This document shows positions 14,801-25,532 of a stretch of DNA of 64,000 nt, one piece after another. The stretch spans positions 4,483,381 through 4,547,380 of the forward strand of contig JADWOT020000009.1 in assembly GCA_036345935.2 (NCBI GenBank), read 5' to 3'. The notes under the pieces are model-generated. The model was not told the DNA's origin. It saw only the letters and a list, made by a program, of their open reading frames with translations, and made no database searches. This stretch comes from Taenia hydatigena (lineage: Eukaryota > Platyhelminthes > Cestoda > Cyclophyllidea > Taeniidae). How positions within the stretch are numbered: position 1 is the stretch's first letter; every line of letters starts with the position of its first letter. The translations under genes and the position numbers were made by a program.

Positions 14801-15882
14801 TTCATAATAGTTGAAAAGGCGATGGTTGGCTGCACCACATATGACGGGCACACAATCGCATTTGCTTCCTACCTTCTGTTTTCCTGGTATTTTACAGATT
14901 GGGATATTCGTAAAGTTAGTTGACGAATTTCTTCGCACAATTTGGGCCGATTTTTTTCTGGAACAGGTTCAAAGTTTTGTTTGCGACTCCTTAATTAATT
15001 TATGTGCTTCCACGAGACCGCCTTTTATAAATCTGTCGCTCAAGTGTATCACATTTTGGCTCGCTGAATAAAGTGGAGTACGGCTGTGGAGAAATGAATG
15101 CTTGTTTTGTAGATTTAAACAGTACTAGAGTTAGGCAGAAATCTTGATCATTTTGTGCAACTTACCGCTAGAAGCATCACATCGAAATAATCAACTACTC
15201 AACGCCATTCACAACTCCTTCTACATGGTTGGTTCAGACCGCTAGGGTAACAGTGCAAATTTCGTCCTTCTCGTCCTGGTGCTGGCACAGAGGATCACAT
15301 GTTCGACGATTTGTCCATCTGTTTACCAGCACACCTAATGCCCACGCCACAAACTGTTCCTCTATAACGATAACGTGGTCAAATGTGCGCCCGACGCCGC
15401 CACCTGCTAAGTCCAAGAGAGGACTTCGCGAGGCCGTTAAAACGGCTCACCCATCATGGCACATAAACGTATCGACGGTAGCGCTTGACCATTAGAGATT
15501 TTGAAAACGCATTAATAAGCGCCTCACTACCGAGGAAAAATTGCATGATATCATCAAGGATCTAGGAGAACGCTACTTTGCGTATGTGGAGACCGATTCC
15601 CAACGCGAATCCCGATTTTACTAGTGCAAAGACAAAATCAAAGCGTAAAGTCAGAACCTAGAATTCTCGCAATGGTAAAAAGCTCCAGTCGCGAATACAT
15701 GAAAGTGTTTCAACACGGTGCTTAATGAGTAAGCTGACTTAAAACACGTTGAGCACAGCTATGCATGTATAAAAGTTACGGTTAGTAAATGTCATGAAAT
15801 TGGCACAAAAGTTTGGGGTGACAGAATCAGCCAGGATGAGAAAAAGGGAGGGAGCTGGATGACTGTCCAAATGAGGCGACAA
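11808..15882. other. Intergenic, nothing assigned
   Basis: About 4 kb without a recognisable gene. The longest frame is 124 codons at 12514-12888 (plus); it shows no known motif, and overlapping open frames occur on the other strand, so I treat it as chance. Overlapping frames on both strands at 15229-15495 look equally uninformative. A GC-rich patch near 12090-12200 stands out from the AT-rich surroundings. A tRNA-like fragment near 13155-13200 is discussed under rejected items. Confidence 0.45.
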
Positions 15883-17238
15883 CTAGAGGCTCTGATAGCC
15901 CTGGACCCGTCGACGGTTACCAATGAGGAAGGCAACGATGGCTAGCAGAATCAGAATCGCAGCCGAGACTCCCACTATAATGGGAACTACCTTGTTGATT
16001 GCCGGAATGTCCATACAATCGAGAACTGAAATGCAAGCGAATTTTAAATAAGCGAGTTCAAAGCAAAAGAAGTGTCAATTGAAAGTGTGAAGGACAGATG
16101 AAAGAGGCATGTAGGAGTGCCAAAAAGCTCGATTGAAATAGAAAGTAGTCAGGGCACAGAGGAATGAAGACATATACAAACGTCCAGCATTTTATTGAAT
16201 TTGAACATATGTGGAGTAAAAAACACAAACCACCTCCAAAAGCAAAGGTCAAGTCGACCCAATAGTTTGTCATTGATAAAATCACAGTTAATGATGCCAA
16301 CTTAAATGCCAAAATCTAAAAGAATGATACTGAAGTAAGTACCTTTCGCGCTAAAGTCCGTAGAAGTTGAGTTGCGGAAGGTTTCCAAATGAAGAGAGGA
16401 CACACCGAAAATCACACCGTCAGCTAGCGAAATATTTTGCTGAGGTGAACAGATAAAACCCATTGCTTTGGGAGTTTCGAAGAATGGACCATTAGCGGAC
16501 ACCGAAACTGGACCTGAATAAAAGAATCGAAAAAGCTACTAGATTTAAAATGACTTAATCCAAAAATCAGATTGTCAATAATAAGCATATGCAACTTCCA
16601 AAGTTGAAAACATAAAATATGTACATGAAATTGCGTTTCATACCCGTTTTGTTGGTAAGAGGGAAAACATTAGAAGACATAAAGTAGTCAAAACCAATGA
16701 TGCGGACAAAGGAACCCCCAGTTTTTGAAGGAGAACTTGGCAACTTCTGAATAGTCATCGTTAAATTAAACGAAATCGGTGAAGCATTCGGGAGCCAACG
16801 CAGCGTGATATTCTCGAATTCATTCCCGCAGACCCCATTGGTGACAGCATCCGCTCCAATGACAAACGATTTAGTCCGACTTGATTCGTCCTAAAAACGA
16901 TCAAGACCCAGTCTACATTCAATCATTTAATGCACGTTGAGAACAAGGAGACAAGTATAATACTTACATCAAAGTATGGAACAAAAAGTTCCATTTTCGC
17001 TTGAATGATAATATTAACCATCCCATTACAAAAAAAATCAAATTTAGGCACTACATCAGCTGATGGAGTAGTGGTGGGTCCAATTGTTGTTGGATTCACT
17101 GTGGTTGCTGTGGGTTCTATTGAAGTTGTTCCATTTGCAGTAGTATTTGTGCCGGCAAGCACCAAAGGCGAAAGCAAGAAAACTGGAAAAATATTCAATG
17201 ACCACCAACAAACCTATGAAAGCGAGGCTGATCGACAT
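15883..17238 (-). CDS. LAMP-family lysosome-associated membrane glycoprotein, complete
   Basis: Type I membrane protein of late endosomes and lysosomes. Five exons (minus): 17238-17214, 17182-16968, 16890-16644, 16513-16343, 16025-15883; 801 nt, 266 residues, all phases joining. Residues 1-20 form a signal peptide that is only made by removing a 31-nt intron. Residues about 22-50 are a Thr/Asn-rich mucin-like stretch, followed by one luminal LAMP domain with four cysteines (in DFFCNG, GVCGNE, FICSP, LDCMD) and several N-glycosylation sites. A single membrane segment spans about 232-254, then the short tail NRRRVQGYQSL ends in the GYxx-hydrophobic lysosomal sorting signal. Mammalian LAMP1/2 have two luminal domains; this has one, like CD68 or single-domain LAMPs. 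Specific orthology is open. Confidence 0.88.
17183..17213 (-). other. 31-nt intron splitting the LAMP signal peptide
   Basis: Minus-strand sequence starts GTTTGTTGG and ends TTTTTCCAG. Without its removal the initiator ATG frame and the downstream luminal frame are different; with it, a typical signal peptide is formed. This is direct support for a genuine mini-intron. Confidence 0.85.
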
Positions 17239-17681
17239 CCCTAACAGCGAAGACAAAAGTGCGACCGCACCGATTAAGGCTGCAGGTAGCTAAACTAAAC
17301 AAAAAATTATGTCAATTATAACAACAATCGCATTGGGTTAGTAATATCGATGCCAAATGAAGTGTGCGTGCATTAAGGAAAAAACGTGTCTCTACACGCT
17401 GTCAACGAAAATTTGTTTCCTTTGCATTTATTCACAAATTTTAGCGGTGAATGCGTAAGAACTCCATAAGTGAATATTTGGACTTCAAAAATATAATTCT
17501 AAATCAGTCTCTATAGTTTAGTTTTTAGGTGAAAATACGTTACTGTTTGAGAAAGTGCGCACAATTTTAGGGTATTATTGCCCGTATTTGACATGGCCTC
17601 CAAGCCACGCCGGTACCATCGGATCTTTGGCACGTGACCATGAAAAAAGGTACCTTTAAGGTTGTTTGCTGCTGAGTTCTT
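17239..17681. other. Upstream region of the LAMP gene
   Basis: Short intergenic stretch between the LAMP start and a diverged solo LTR. It presumably holds the LAMP promoter; I see no clear core element and no coding exon. Confidence 0.4.
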
Positions 17682-17871
17682 TGTAGCGTCCCAAGACTTG
17701 CTTGAAGGCAAGAGTGAGCATAGGGCTTAGACGGAATCCAAGTGTTTGGCGAACAGAAGGGGATCGAGGCTGTTGACATGGCTCAGAGACCAGCTCACCC
17801 AGCCATGGTAATATAGCCACCCAAATCACCGTAATTAAAACCGGCAATCAAGTAAAATATCAAATACTGCA
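17682..17871 (-). repeat. Diverged solo LTR of the 186-bp family
   Basis: Starts TGTAGCGTCC on the plus strand and follows the family consensus through the central ACATGGCTCAGAGACCAGC block to a terminal TACTGCA. It is more diverged than the 11622 copy and shares variants with the copy at 31156. No target duplication remains visible. Confidence 0.7.
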
Positions 17872-18449
17872 TGCGCCCAATCTTCTTTTAGCGTTGTCAG
17901 TGGCGCTACCCTTGGTCAGCCACCTGCATCAGCCTTCACGGCATAATTAGTGCTGAAAAGATCCCTCTCGCAATCCTACTGGATCTAGGGTTTCGTCCGG
18001 TTTAAGAACTGAATTTGGCAGTGAAGAGTTTTGCTAACCATCGCATTTGTCCTTAGATAGACTTTGGAACACCGGTTTAAAACCAAACTTGCAAGAAACG
18101 AGTCCACGGTTAAACATAGTTCCTTTGAAATAAGATTTTGTGTGTTTTCCCATTGCCGACGACCTTACATAGATATGGTAGGAGAACTTCGAAAAGAAAG
18201 TTTTCCAGCCGAATCACAGCTGGTGGCGTAGATGCTAAGGGTAAACGTCAGTCTCAGCCTCTCTATTATAAGGTGTCAGGAATTCTCCACTCCGTAGCAC
18301 ATGAGCTTCATTTGCACCGCTAAATTTTGGTACAGACAATGAAAACCAGGAAGGAGGTTCTTTTAAATTCAGTCCTCTTTCCGCTGCCACCAATATAGCG
18401 TCTGATACCTCGTTGAAGACAAAAAAGTCATAATGCTTAAGCAGTCTAT
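17872..18449. other. Intergenic, nothing recognised
   Basis: No coding exon or repeat identified; only short unassigned frames on both strands. Confidence 0.4.
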
Positions 18450-18525
18450 GCACATTTTGCGAACATAGTAGAAGTGGAACGATTGGTATGACTTGGAGGC
18501 CATCCTACCCAGAGAAGGCAACACG
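18450..18525 (-). repeat. Probable fragment of the 186-bp LTR family
   Basis: Resembles the middle of the copies at 17682 and 31156 (block around ATGACTTGGAGGCCATCC followed by AGAGAAGGCAA). Ends are not preserved, so this is a tentative remnant. Confidence 0.4.
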
Positions 18526-18695
18526 AAGACTCAAGATGACAGTAAACAATGCTGGCAGTCGTACGAACAAATTTTTTCAACCTTGGTAAGACAATAAAAG
18601 TGTGATTGGATGAAGCGGGTGTAAAGTGGCCGACAACTGATCCATTCTCATCCATCCAAGTAATTAGTTGTATCCGAATGCTGATAAAGTTGTAG

Positions 18696-18924
18696 TGTAG
18701 TGCTTAATTCTTTAAATGCGCTTTGTAGGCCAGAGGCGGGAAGTCAAGCTGAACCACGTGACGGAGCAGCGTGGAGACCCCTTGGAGCGTGACTCGTCCT
18801 CGGCCTGAACTCCAGATCTCGACTAACTGTATTCACCACCCCCCTTCATATATTAAAGATGCCTAAGCGTATGCAGACTTCTACTATCAAGGGTGACCAG
18901 GAGGGAAAGGAGGAACCCTTCACA
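18696..18924 (+). repeat. 5' LTR of the Ty3/gypsy element
   Basis: 229 bp, TGTAG...TTCACA. A TATA-like ATATATTA sits at 18848-18855. An ATG at 18859 lies inside the LTR and opens the Gag reading frame, which crosses the LTR end exactly on a codon boundary. It differs from the 3' LTR at six positions. Confidence 0.95.
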
Positions 18925-19545
18925 CTGGTGGCAGCGTTGGCGGACCTTCCCAATTTCAAGGAAGGAATGAACTTCGGAGATTGGATGAAAACCGTTAGGT
19001 TTAACATCCACTTGTTTCCCTAGCGGCAGAGGATTCCGCTGATCCTACACGCTCTCCCGCAAGAGCTGTTCTCCGCAGCGGTTGATGCCGGAGTCTCACC
19101 CGACTCCGACCTAGACGACTGCTGCGAGATTCTGGCCCAGCTCGTTATTGATCAACGAGAGGAGTCGCTCGCTAGAGAGTTCTTTCTCCGCGAGCAAAAA
19201 TCGGGCGAAAACGACGAGGACTTCGCAGGAGCACTGCAAATCCTCGCGGAACGGGCTTTCAGAGGCTGCCCACCTAACAAGGTGAAACGATGGGTGGCCG
19301 TCCAGTTCAAAGCCGGCGTTCGTCCCCCGTCTATCGCCGCGAAACTTCAGGCCCTGAAGACCAGCGATCTCAGCCAGCTGGTCGATGCAGCCACGAGGAA
19401 ACGTCAGGAACTCCTCCTGACTTCGTCGCTCCACACGACCCACCGACGACCAAGTTCCACACGTCCGCGGTGGACCCCTCCGCTCCGTTTCGCAAAAGCA
19501 GGTGAGCAGTACTATTACCTATCCTGCTTATCATCCCGTGGTTCT
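18859..19545 (+). pseudogene. gag: Gag region of the Ty3/gypsy element, with internal stop
   Basis: Structural protein region, about 229 codons up to the approximate start of protease. The frame opens at an ATG in the 5' LTR, contributes 22 codons from the LTR, then runs over the primer binding site. A TAG at 19021-19023 interrupts it after 54 codons; the frame then continues open to 19605. The charged helical middle (about 19030-19440) is typical of gypsy capsid. I see no CCHC zinc knuckle, which many gypsy Gags have. An alternative start is the in-frame ATG at 18967, downstream of any transcript start set by the LTR TATA-like motif. Confidence 0.7.
18926..18940 (+). other. Primer binding site, tRNA-Leu type
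   Basis: TGGTGGCAGCGTTGG begins one base after the 5' LTR. It matches, with one mismatch in the first fourteen bases, the complement of the 3' end of typical eukaryotic leucine tRNAs (TGGTGGCAGCG...). The site lies inside the open Gag frame. Confidence 0.75.
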
Positions 19546-19871
19546 CTTCCGTTTATACGAGTCTCCGGCAAGCTAGAGGGACGCCCCTGCAGTTTCCTTC
19601 TTGACTGAGGCGCAGCCAAGTCATTAGTGAACCCTCAAGCGTTCCCTGATCTCCACAAAAAGTTTCGCACGGGTTCCTCCTTCGCAAAACTTCTCTCAGC
19701 AGAGGGGAGAAAGAGGAAAGTAAAAGGAGAGACGTCACTGAAAGTGTCACTGGGGACAGAAACGTGGCAAGTTCCATTCATTATGTGCCCCGAGTTAGTT
19801 TGGGACGCTATACTCGGTGTGGACTTCCTTCGTAACACCAAGCGGTCCTGAATTTCGCAGAAGGGACACTC
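19546..19871 (+). pseudogene. pro: Aspartic protease region of the Ty3/gypsy element, broken
   Basis: Same frame as Gag. The segment GRPCSFLLD is followed directly by a TGA at 19606-19608 and then GAAKSLV, so the stop replaces the middle residue of the catalytic Asp-Ser/Thr-Gly triad. The conserved downstream AILGVDFL motif is intact. The frame ends at a TGA at 19849-19851, while homology continues in another frame (NFAEGTLVTL), indicating a small insertion or deletion near 19835-19850. Confidence 0.8.
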
Positions 19872-21476
19872 GTGACCCTGCGGCATAAGAAAACTACCCC
19901 AGCCAGATCTCCGCCCAAAAAGGACGCAGACGCAATCTGCAGCGCCCTCTTCGAAGCTGCAGCCATCCCGATCAACAACTTGGATGAGCTTTGCTCCCAG
20001 CTAAAGCACATCACCGATGGTGAGAGAAAGGAGCTACGCTCCTTGCTTAGCAAGTATCCAAGCATGTTCTCATGGCAAGGAACAAAACTCGGGCGAACAA
20101 GGATGGTCAAACACACTATCGACACTGGCGAGGCCAGGCCCATTTGGCAACCACCCAGACGTATACCTCCGCCCCTTCAAGACGAAGTGAACCGTCTGGT
20201 GGAAAAGATGATCAAGGACGAAGTGATCAAACCATCCAAGTCACCATGGGCTTCTCCAATCGCACTGGTGAAGAAAAGTGACGGCAGTCTACGGCTGTGC
20301 ATCGATTACAGGAAGTTAAACGCCGTAACTAAGAAGGACGCCTTTCCCTTGCCTCACATCAACGACTCCTTGGATGCTTTGCATGGATCGAAGTGGTTCT
20401 CCACACTCGACTTAAAATCGGGATACTGGCAAGTAGAAGTGGCAGAAAAAGATAGAGAGAAGACGGCTTTTATAGTACCCAACGGACTTTATGAATTCCA
20501 GACCATGCCGTTTGGACTCTGCAATGCCGCAGCCACTTTCCAGCGCCTGATGCAGACAGCACTGATTGGGCTTTTCCCGAAGCATTGCATAATCTACCTA
20601 GATGACGTCCTCGTTTTCGGTAGAGACATTCGCGAGCATAACGCCAATCTCAAGCTAGTCCTAGACCGTCTGCAAGATGCAGGTTTGACCTTGAATCCAA
20701 AGAAGTGTCATTTTCTCCGCCGTTCAGTCAACTTTCTTGGGCACACAGTCTCGTCAGACGGGATGGCAGTCACTGAAGATCGCACAAAACAAGTGAGAAC
20801 CTGGCCAACACCAACTAATCAGACGGAACTTCGCAGTTTCCTTGGTTTGGCAAACTACTATAGACGCTTCGTTAAAGGCTTTGCCAAGATTGCTAGTCCC
20901 CTACACAAGCTAACCGAGAAGCAGGCAAAAAGAAATTTCAAGTGGGAGAATGAACATGATGAAGCCTTCAAAGAACTAAAGCGTATGCTCTGCTCCGCTC
21001 CGATTTTGGCTTTACCAAACTTCGAGACTGCCGCACCTCCCTTCGTACTAGACACGGACGCCAGCGACGTGGCCGTGGGCGGTGTACTTTCGCAAAGAGA
21101 CAAAGAAGGTAGGGAACACGTCATCGCCTACCCTAGTGCCAGATTGAACAAAAAAATGCGACAGAAGTGTGCAACAGAACGTGAACTCTTCGCCACCTAT
21201 ACAATGGTGCGACACTTCAAGCACTACCTGATAGCGAGACAGTTCATAGTGAGAACAGACCATCAGGCGCTGACCTGGTTGAAAACAATGAAGGAGATCG
21301 ATCGTTCGGTTGCACGCTGGTACGAGAAACTGCAACAATATGACTTCACTGTGCAGTACAGAAAAGGAAACTCGCATAGCAACGCAGATGCCTTATCCCG
21401 CAGACCTCTCTCAGTGGAAAGGCATGGCGGTGTAGTGGGAACCCTATTTTTAAGCGAGTCGACTAAACATCAGTGA
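19872..21476 (+). pseudogene. pol: Reverse transcriptase-RNase H region of the Ty3/gypsy element
   Basis: Open frame of 534 codons. Reverse transcriptase motifs appear in order: SPWASPIALVKK, LCIDYRKLN, TLDLKSGYWQV, MPFGLCNAAATFQR, and the catalytic YLDD at residues 242-245. RNase H follows, with DTDASD at about 394, ATERELFA, and RTDHQALTWL, then the ADALSR linker. The frame ends at a TGA (21474-21476), and homology to the linker and integrase continues in the same frame. The catalytic residues themselves look intact. Neighbouring breaks mean it is not expressed as part of a full polyprotein. Confidence 0.95.
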
Positions 21477-22829
21477 AGAAACGCACAGAGTACAGACCCC
21501 GACACGTCCTTGGCATACGACAGGTATCTGGCATCCTCGTCCAAGCCCACTGCGGAAGAGATGAAATCATCCAGCAAGACAGCCAAGCAAATATGGCAGC
21601 AATGGTCCAAACTCTCCCTGAGAGATGAAGTCTTGTAGCACCAAGAAGACGCCACGTCTTCCAAGCGCCTGGTTGTCCCAGGTTCCCTGATACAAACAGC
21701 CCTTCAAGAGCTGTATGAACAATTGGGCCACGTAGGTGAGAAAAAGATGGTGGAGGCCTCGATGAAGCGATACTGGTGGCCCTCCCTCTCTGCAGACGTG
21801 CACGACTTCTGCCGAACCTGCATTACTTGCAGCAGGTTCAAGAACCCTCATTCCACAGCAGTGGCACCTCTGCAGCCTATGCTTACGGGATCTCCGGGCG
21901 AACGAGTGGGTATCGACATCATGGGGCCCCTACCTCTTACCAAAAGGGGAAACCGTTATATCTTGGTTATGGTTGACTACTTCACGAAAGTGGCCGAAGC
22001 GGAACCCATGAAGTCCCAAGACGCCGAGACAGTCACGTCGACCTTTTTCAATCGTTGGATCTGTCAGCACGGAGTGCCTGAATCAGTCCATAGCGACCAA
22101 GGCCCTAATTTTGAAAGCCGACTCTTCACTGAACTATGCAAGTCCCTCGGAATCGCAAAGACGCGCACGACATCTGGCCACCCTCAGGGCAATGGACAAG
22201 TGGAAAGAACTAACCGAACCCTGTTAGGGTTACTAAAGGCTTTCACGAAGGAGGCACGACCGGAAGATTGGGATTTAAACCTTGGACGTGCTCTTCTTGC
22301 TTATAGGGCTACAGTCCACACATCAACCGGTGTCTCTCCGTTCAAGATGCTCACCGGCCGCGAAATGAGAGTTCCCTCTGACGTCTTCCTCCCGCGCAAA
22401 GAAGTGGCTACCGACGACGCCCCGGAGTACGTACTACGTCTCAAAGAAGGGATAAGAAAGACGTTTAATCTCGCCCGCCGACACCTTCAAATGTCTCATA
22501 CCAGACAAAAGAAATACTACGACAAGCACAGTCGACTCACTGCCTACCACGAAGGAGATCTCGTCCAAATATATCGGCCGATTCCTCCACCTGGGACACA
22601 TCGCAAATTTTACCACCCTTGGAGTAAAGATCCCTTCCGTGTAGTAAAAGTCCTGTCCCCTGCGAACTACCTCGTCCGGAATGCGGAACTCCGTACCCAG
22701 CCAATAACCGTCCATCACAATAAAATCCGTCCTTACAGAGGTGCTCCGCCGGTCGGCTACGAGGACGAAGCCTATTTAATCGTAGAAGAAGGAAAACCAC
22801 CCGATGGTTTAACCAAAGCGAATCAATAG
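21477..22829 (+). pseudogene. int: Integrase region of the Ty3/gypsy element, with upstream stop
   Basis: Same frame as the reverse transcriptase. A TAG at 21636-21638 interrupts the linker. From there, the zinc-binding region (GHVGEKKM...CRTCITC) lacks the usual first histidine (a Tyr codon at 21714). The catalytic core has Asp at 21915 (GIDIMG), Asp at 22095 (SDQGPNF) and Glu at 22203 (QVERTNR), with 35 residues between the last two, the expected DD35E. The C-terminal part carries a YDKHSRLTAYHEGDLV segment typical of the GPY/F region. The frame ends at TAG 22827-22829. Confidence 0.92.
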
Positions 22830-22852
22830 GGGTAGCGTCGGGGACGGCGCTC

Positions 22853-22867
22853 AAAAGACGAGGGGGC
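22853..22867 (+). other. Polypurine tract
   Basis: AAAAGACGAGGGGGC lies two bases upstream of the 3' LTR, the expected place for priming of plus-strand DNA synthesis in LTR elements. Confidence 0.75.
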
Positions 22868-22869
22868 TA

Positions 22870-23098
22870 TGTAGTACTTAATTCTTTAAATGCGCTTTGT
22901 AGGCCAGAGGCGGGAAGTCAAGCTGAACCACGTGACGGAGCAGCGTGGAGACTCCTTGGAGCGTGACTCGTCCTCGGCCCGAATTCCAGATCTCGACTAA
23001 CTGTATTCACCACCCCCCTTCATATATTAAAGATGTCTAAGCGTATACAGACTTCTACTATCAAGGGTGACCAGGAGGGAAAGGAGGAACCCTTCACA
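22870..23098 (+). repeat. 3' LTR of the Ty3/gypsy element
   Basis: 229 bp, TGTAGTACTTAATTC...CCCTTCACA, followed by the gtag target duplication. It differs from the 5' LTR by six transitions and no transversions or gaps. Confidence 0.95.
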
Positions 23099-23102
23099 GT
23101 AG

Positions 23103-24523
23103 TTTTTTGACCGGACAATACTCTTATTTACTGTTTTCATTGGTGAAGTGTCTAAGCAGCCATTTAATCAGTCTTTATTTGAGAGTTTAAAGGTATCGAC
23201 GACAGTTTTAACAAGTTTACTAAATATTAAGGATCAGCCGTTGGCCAAATTTTACAAATTGATTAGAACTAAAAAAACCAAATCCAAACTCCAAACTTAA
23301 TAAAAGACAGACCCACTTTTACGTTCAAGCCCGTGAAAACGAGTAAAGCGCTACCGAAATCTGCTCAGGTATTAAAAGCTCATGGAAAATTTATAGCTGC
23401 ACCTGTCCACCGATGCAACACAGTTCAGCGACCATTCGCAAGCGTCATAACTCTAAAAACAGTTAAGGACTGCATCTAGACTCAAGTTTTACTTCTTAAC
23501 CAAAACAGGTTTAACTTAGATAAAGATTCCTTGGTTGGAAGGCCTCAAGGTGTATTTCCGATACCCATCTCTAGATTTAGACTCGGGCTTGCGTTGCAGG
23601 CATGGTAGGATTCCTTTATCCTTTGCGAAATCTCCCTTGCCTTTTTGTCCAAAAACCCGTCACCACCGAATTGTAGCTCTTTTAGGTTACACCTGTAGAT
23701 TCTTTCATCCTGTAACCACACTTCTAGTATATCGCGTACATTTGGTATCTTTTCGAGCGTGACAGTGTGTCCTACCAATTCAAGTAATTCTGATGAACAT
23801 AGAATGACGGTCGATAGCTACTCTTGAGACCTTCCAGTCGGTATTTGCGGTAAAGAACGATCCCACATGCTTCGTACGCCCCATATTTGAGCGTGACTTC
23901 ATGTGATCTCATCATTAGTTTCTCAGGCTCGTTTTAGTCACTACTCTAATCGAATTTTCGAGCCATTGCTGTCATGGCAGCAGCTTGATAAAACACACGA
24001 CTAACTCCCAAGACTGTCAATATATAATTTGTGCACTAAGCATGGTTCAAAATTTTTACACTAAGGATTTATAAGCATGCTACCTGACTTTTAAAAGCGA
24101 AGTGTTCCGAGCCATTTTTAACACTACTGGGTTATACAGTAATACTTAATGTTCTGTATAATTTGAACGGAATTTTCCTTACCAATTAGGTCATGCTAAC
24201 TTCCCTGTTTGAGTAATTTATCTTTACTTACATGGCTGTAAGGATTGAAGCGTTGTTGTAAATGCTATTTTGCTGCTGGAAATGCTTTGCATTCGTACCA
24301 GTGGATAGAATACCAATTAATTTACCTGCTTTTTTATGAACTCAATCACTTCCTTCCACTCATCTTATGCAATGAGGCCTAGACATGTTAAACTCGCAGA
24401 AGTTTGACGAGGTTTTGAGGAATCTGCTCAAATATTTCAGTTTCATTGTTTATCTCTTGCTCTCGGCCCACTAAGCAATTGAACAATTCGGTAAGGGAAT
24501 ATTGTTTGATCATTGTTGAAGCG
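23103..24523. other. Intergenic, nothing recognised
   Basis: AT-rich sequence with only short frames. No exon, repeat family member or RNA gene recognised. Confidence 0.45.
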
Positions 24524-24711
24524 GAAAGCGTCCCGAGGCTCCCTCGAAGGCAAAAGAAGGCAGAATGTTAGAGCAGAATATACGTATATTCGACGGACAG
24601 AGAAAAATAAGCTGCTGGCATGGTCCAGAGGCCAGCCTACGCAGCTAGGGCAATATGGCCACCTCCGTGACCCTGACCGAAACCGGTAGCTCAAACAAAC
24701 AAAGTACTTTA
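24524..24711 (-). repeat. Solo LTR of the 186-bp family
   Basis: Close match to the reference copy: AGCGTCCCGAGGCTCCCTCG at the left, GGTCCAGAGGCCAGCCTACG in the middle, CAAACAAAGTAC near the right end. The outermost bases have drifted and no target duplication is visible. Confidence 0.8.
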
Positions 24712-25532
24712 CCATTCGCTAAGAGCTTTGTGCTTTTTGATCACTACTCACGTAAAAGGTCTATTCAAACAAATATCGCACTTAACCCTTTCACGCTCTC
24801 TTGTTTGCAACCTCCACACTACTAGTAAAGTGACTATGAAAGCTATAAGGAGAGAACGAAGAGAACCACCCGAAAAGAATGCAACCTTTTGTCTTGGGTG
24901 GCCATTCCAGCGTAGGAGCCTCATTTATTAAAAGTCATTCCCCAGTCCCACGAGTACCTCGAAACCCGCACCTCAAACCTCCGTTCAATTGATTTATTAG
25001 GCAAGCCTCAGCCGTGGTCGACTGTACATTAACGAAAAGACCTCTCATTTCTGTGGAATTTATCATAACCTTGACACCCTACGAGTATCAAGCACGTGGA
25101 ACACCGCAAAGCTGTGCATTCGTCTCCCGCATATCCCTCATCACTTGGCAGCCACTAAGAAGCAAGAGAAAAACTGCATTAGTACCCACCTTCACATGCG
25201 TCTGAGCATAAGCATGAAAAGACCCTCGATTGCAGAAACTACTCTTAAGATTAACCACCCAAGTGGCCTACCCATCCTAACTTGCAAGCATGTGCTGAAT
25301 GCACAGCCTCAATGGCCATGGTAGTGCAACTAGTCGCTTAAGGCTTACTCTCGCAAATATGGAGAAATGGTGCATAGTTCGAAGTCACTTCTAGGCAAGT
25401 TCGTAATTTCTGCACACAAATTTACAGTGGACGCGATAAGTAGAAAAAAAATGATAGTACGTAAAAAAGGGGAAGTGAGACAAAACACAGTAGAAATGAC
25501 TGAGGCTTCCTTATTTGAGGGTGAGGAGAGAA
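24712..25532. other. Intergenic, 3' side of MBTPS2
   Basis: Includes the 3' flank and presumably the 3' UTR of the site-2 protease gene just below 25533. No canonical AATAAA on the minus strand stands out. No other gene recognised. Confidence 0.4.

Larger units (their letters stand above)
18696..23098 (+). mobile_element. Ty3/gypsy LTR retrotransposon, full length but defective
   Basis: A 4403-bp element: 229-bp LTR, primer binding site, Gag, protease, reverse transcriptase, RNase H, integrase with a GPY/F-type C-terminal region, polypurine tract, 229-bp LTR. It is flanked by gtag on both sides (18692-18695, 23099-23102), a 4-bp target duplication. Domain order PR-RT-RH-IN marks it as Ty3/gypsy. 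The coding region carries four in-frame stops (19021, 19606, 21474, 21636) and a frame change near 19840, so this copy cannot make its full polyprotein. The two LTRs differ at six positions, all transitions (2.6%), meaning a moderately old insertion. No envelope gene is present. Confidence 0.95.
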
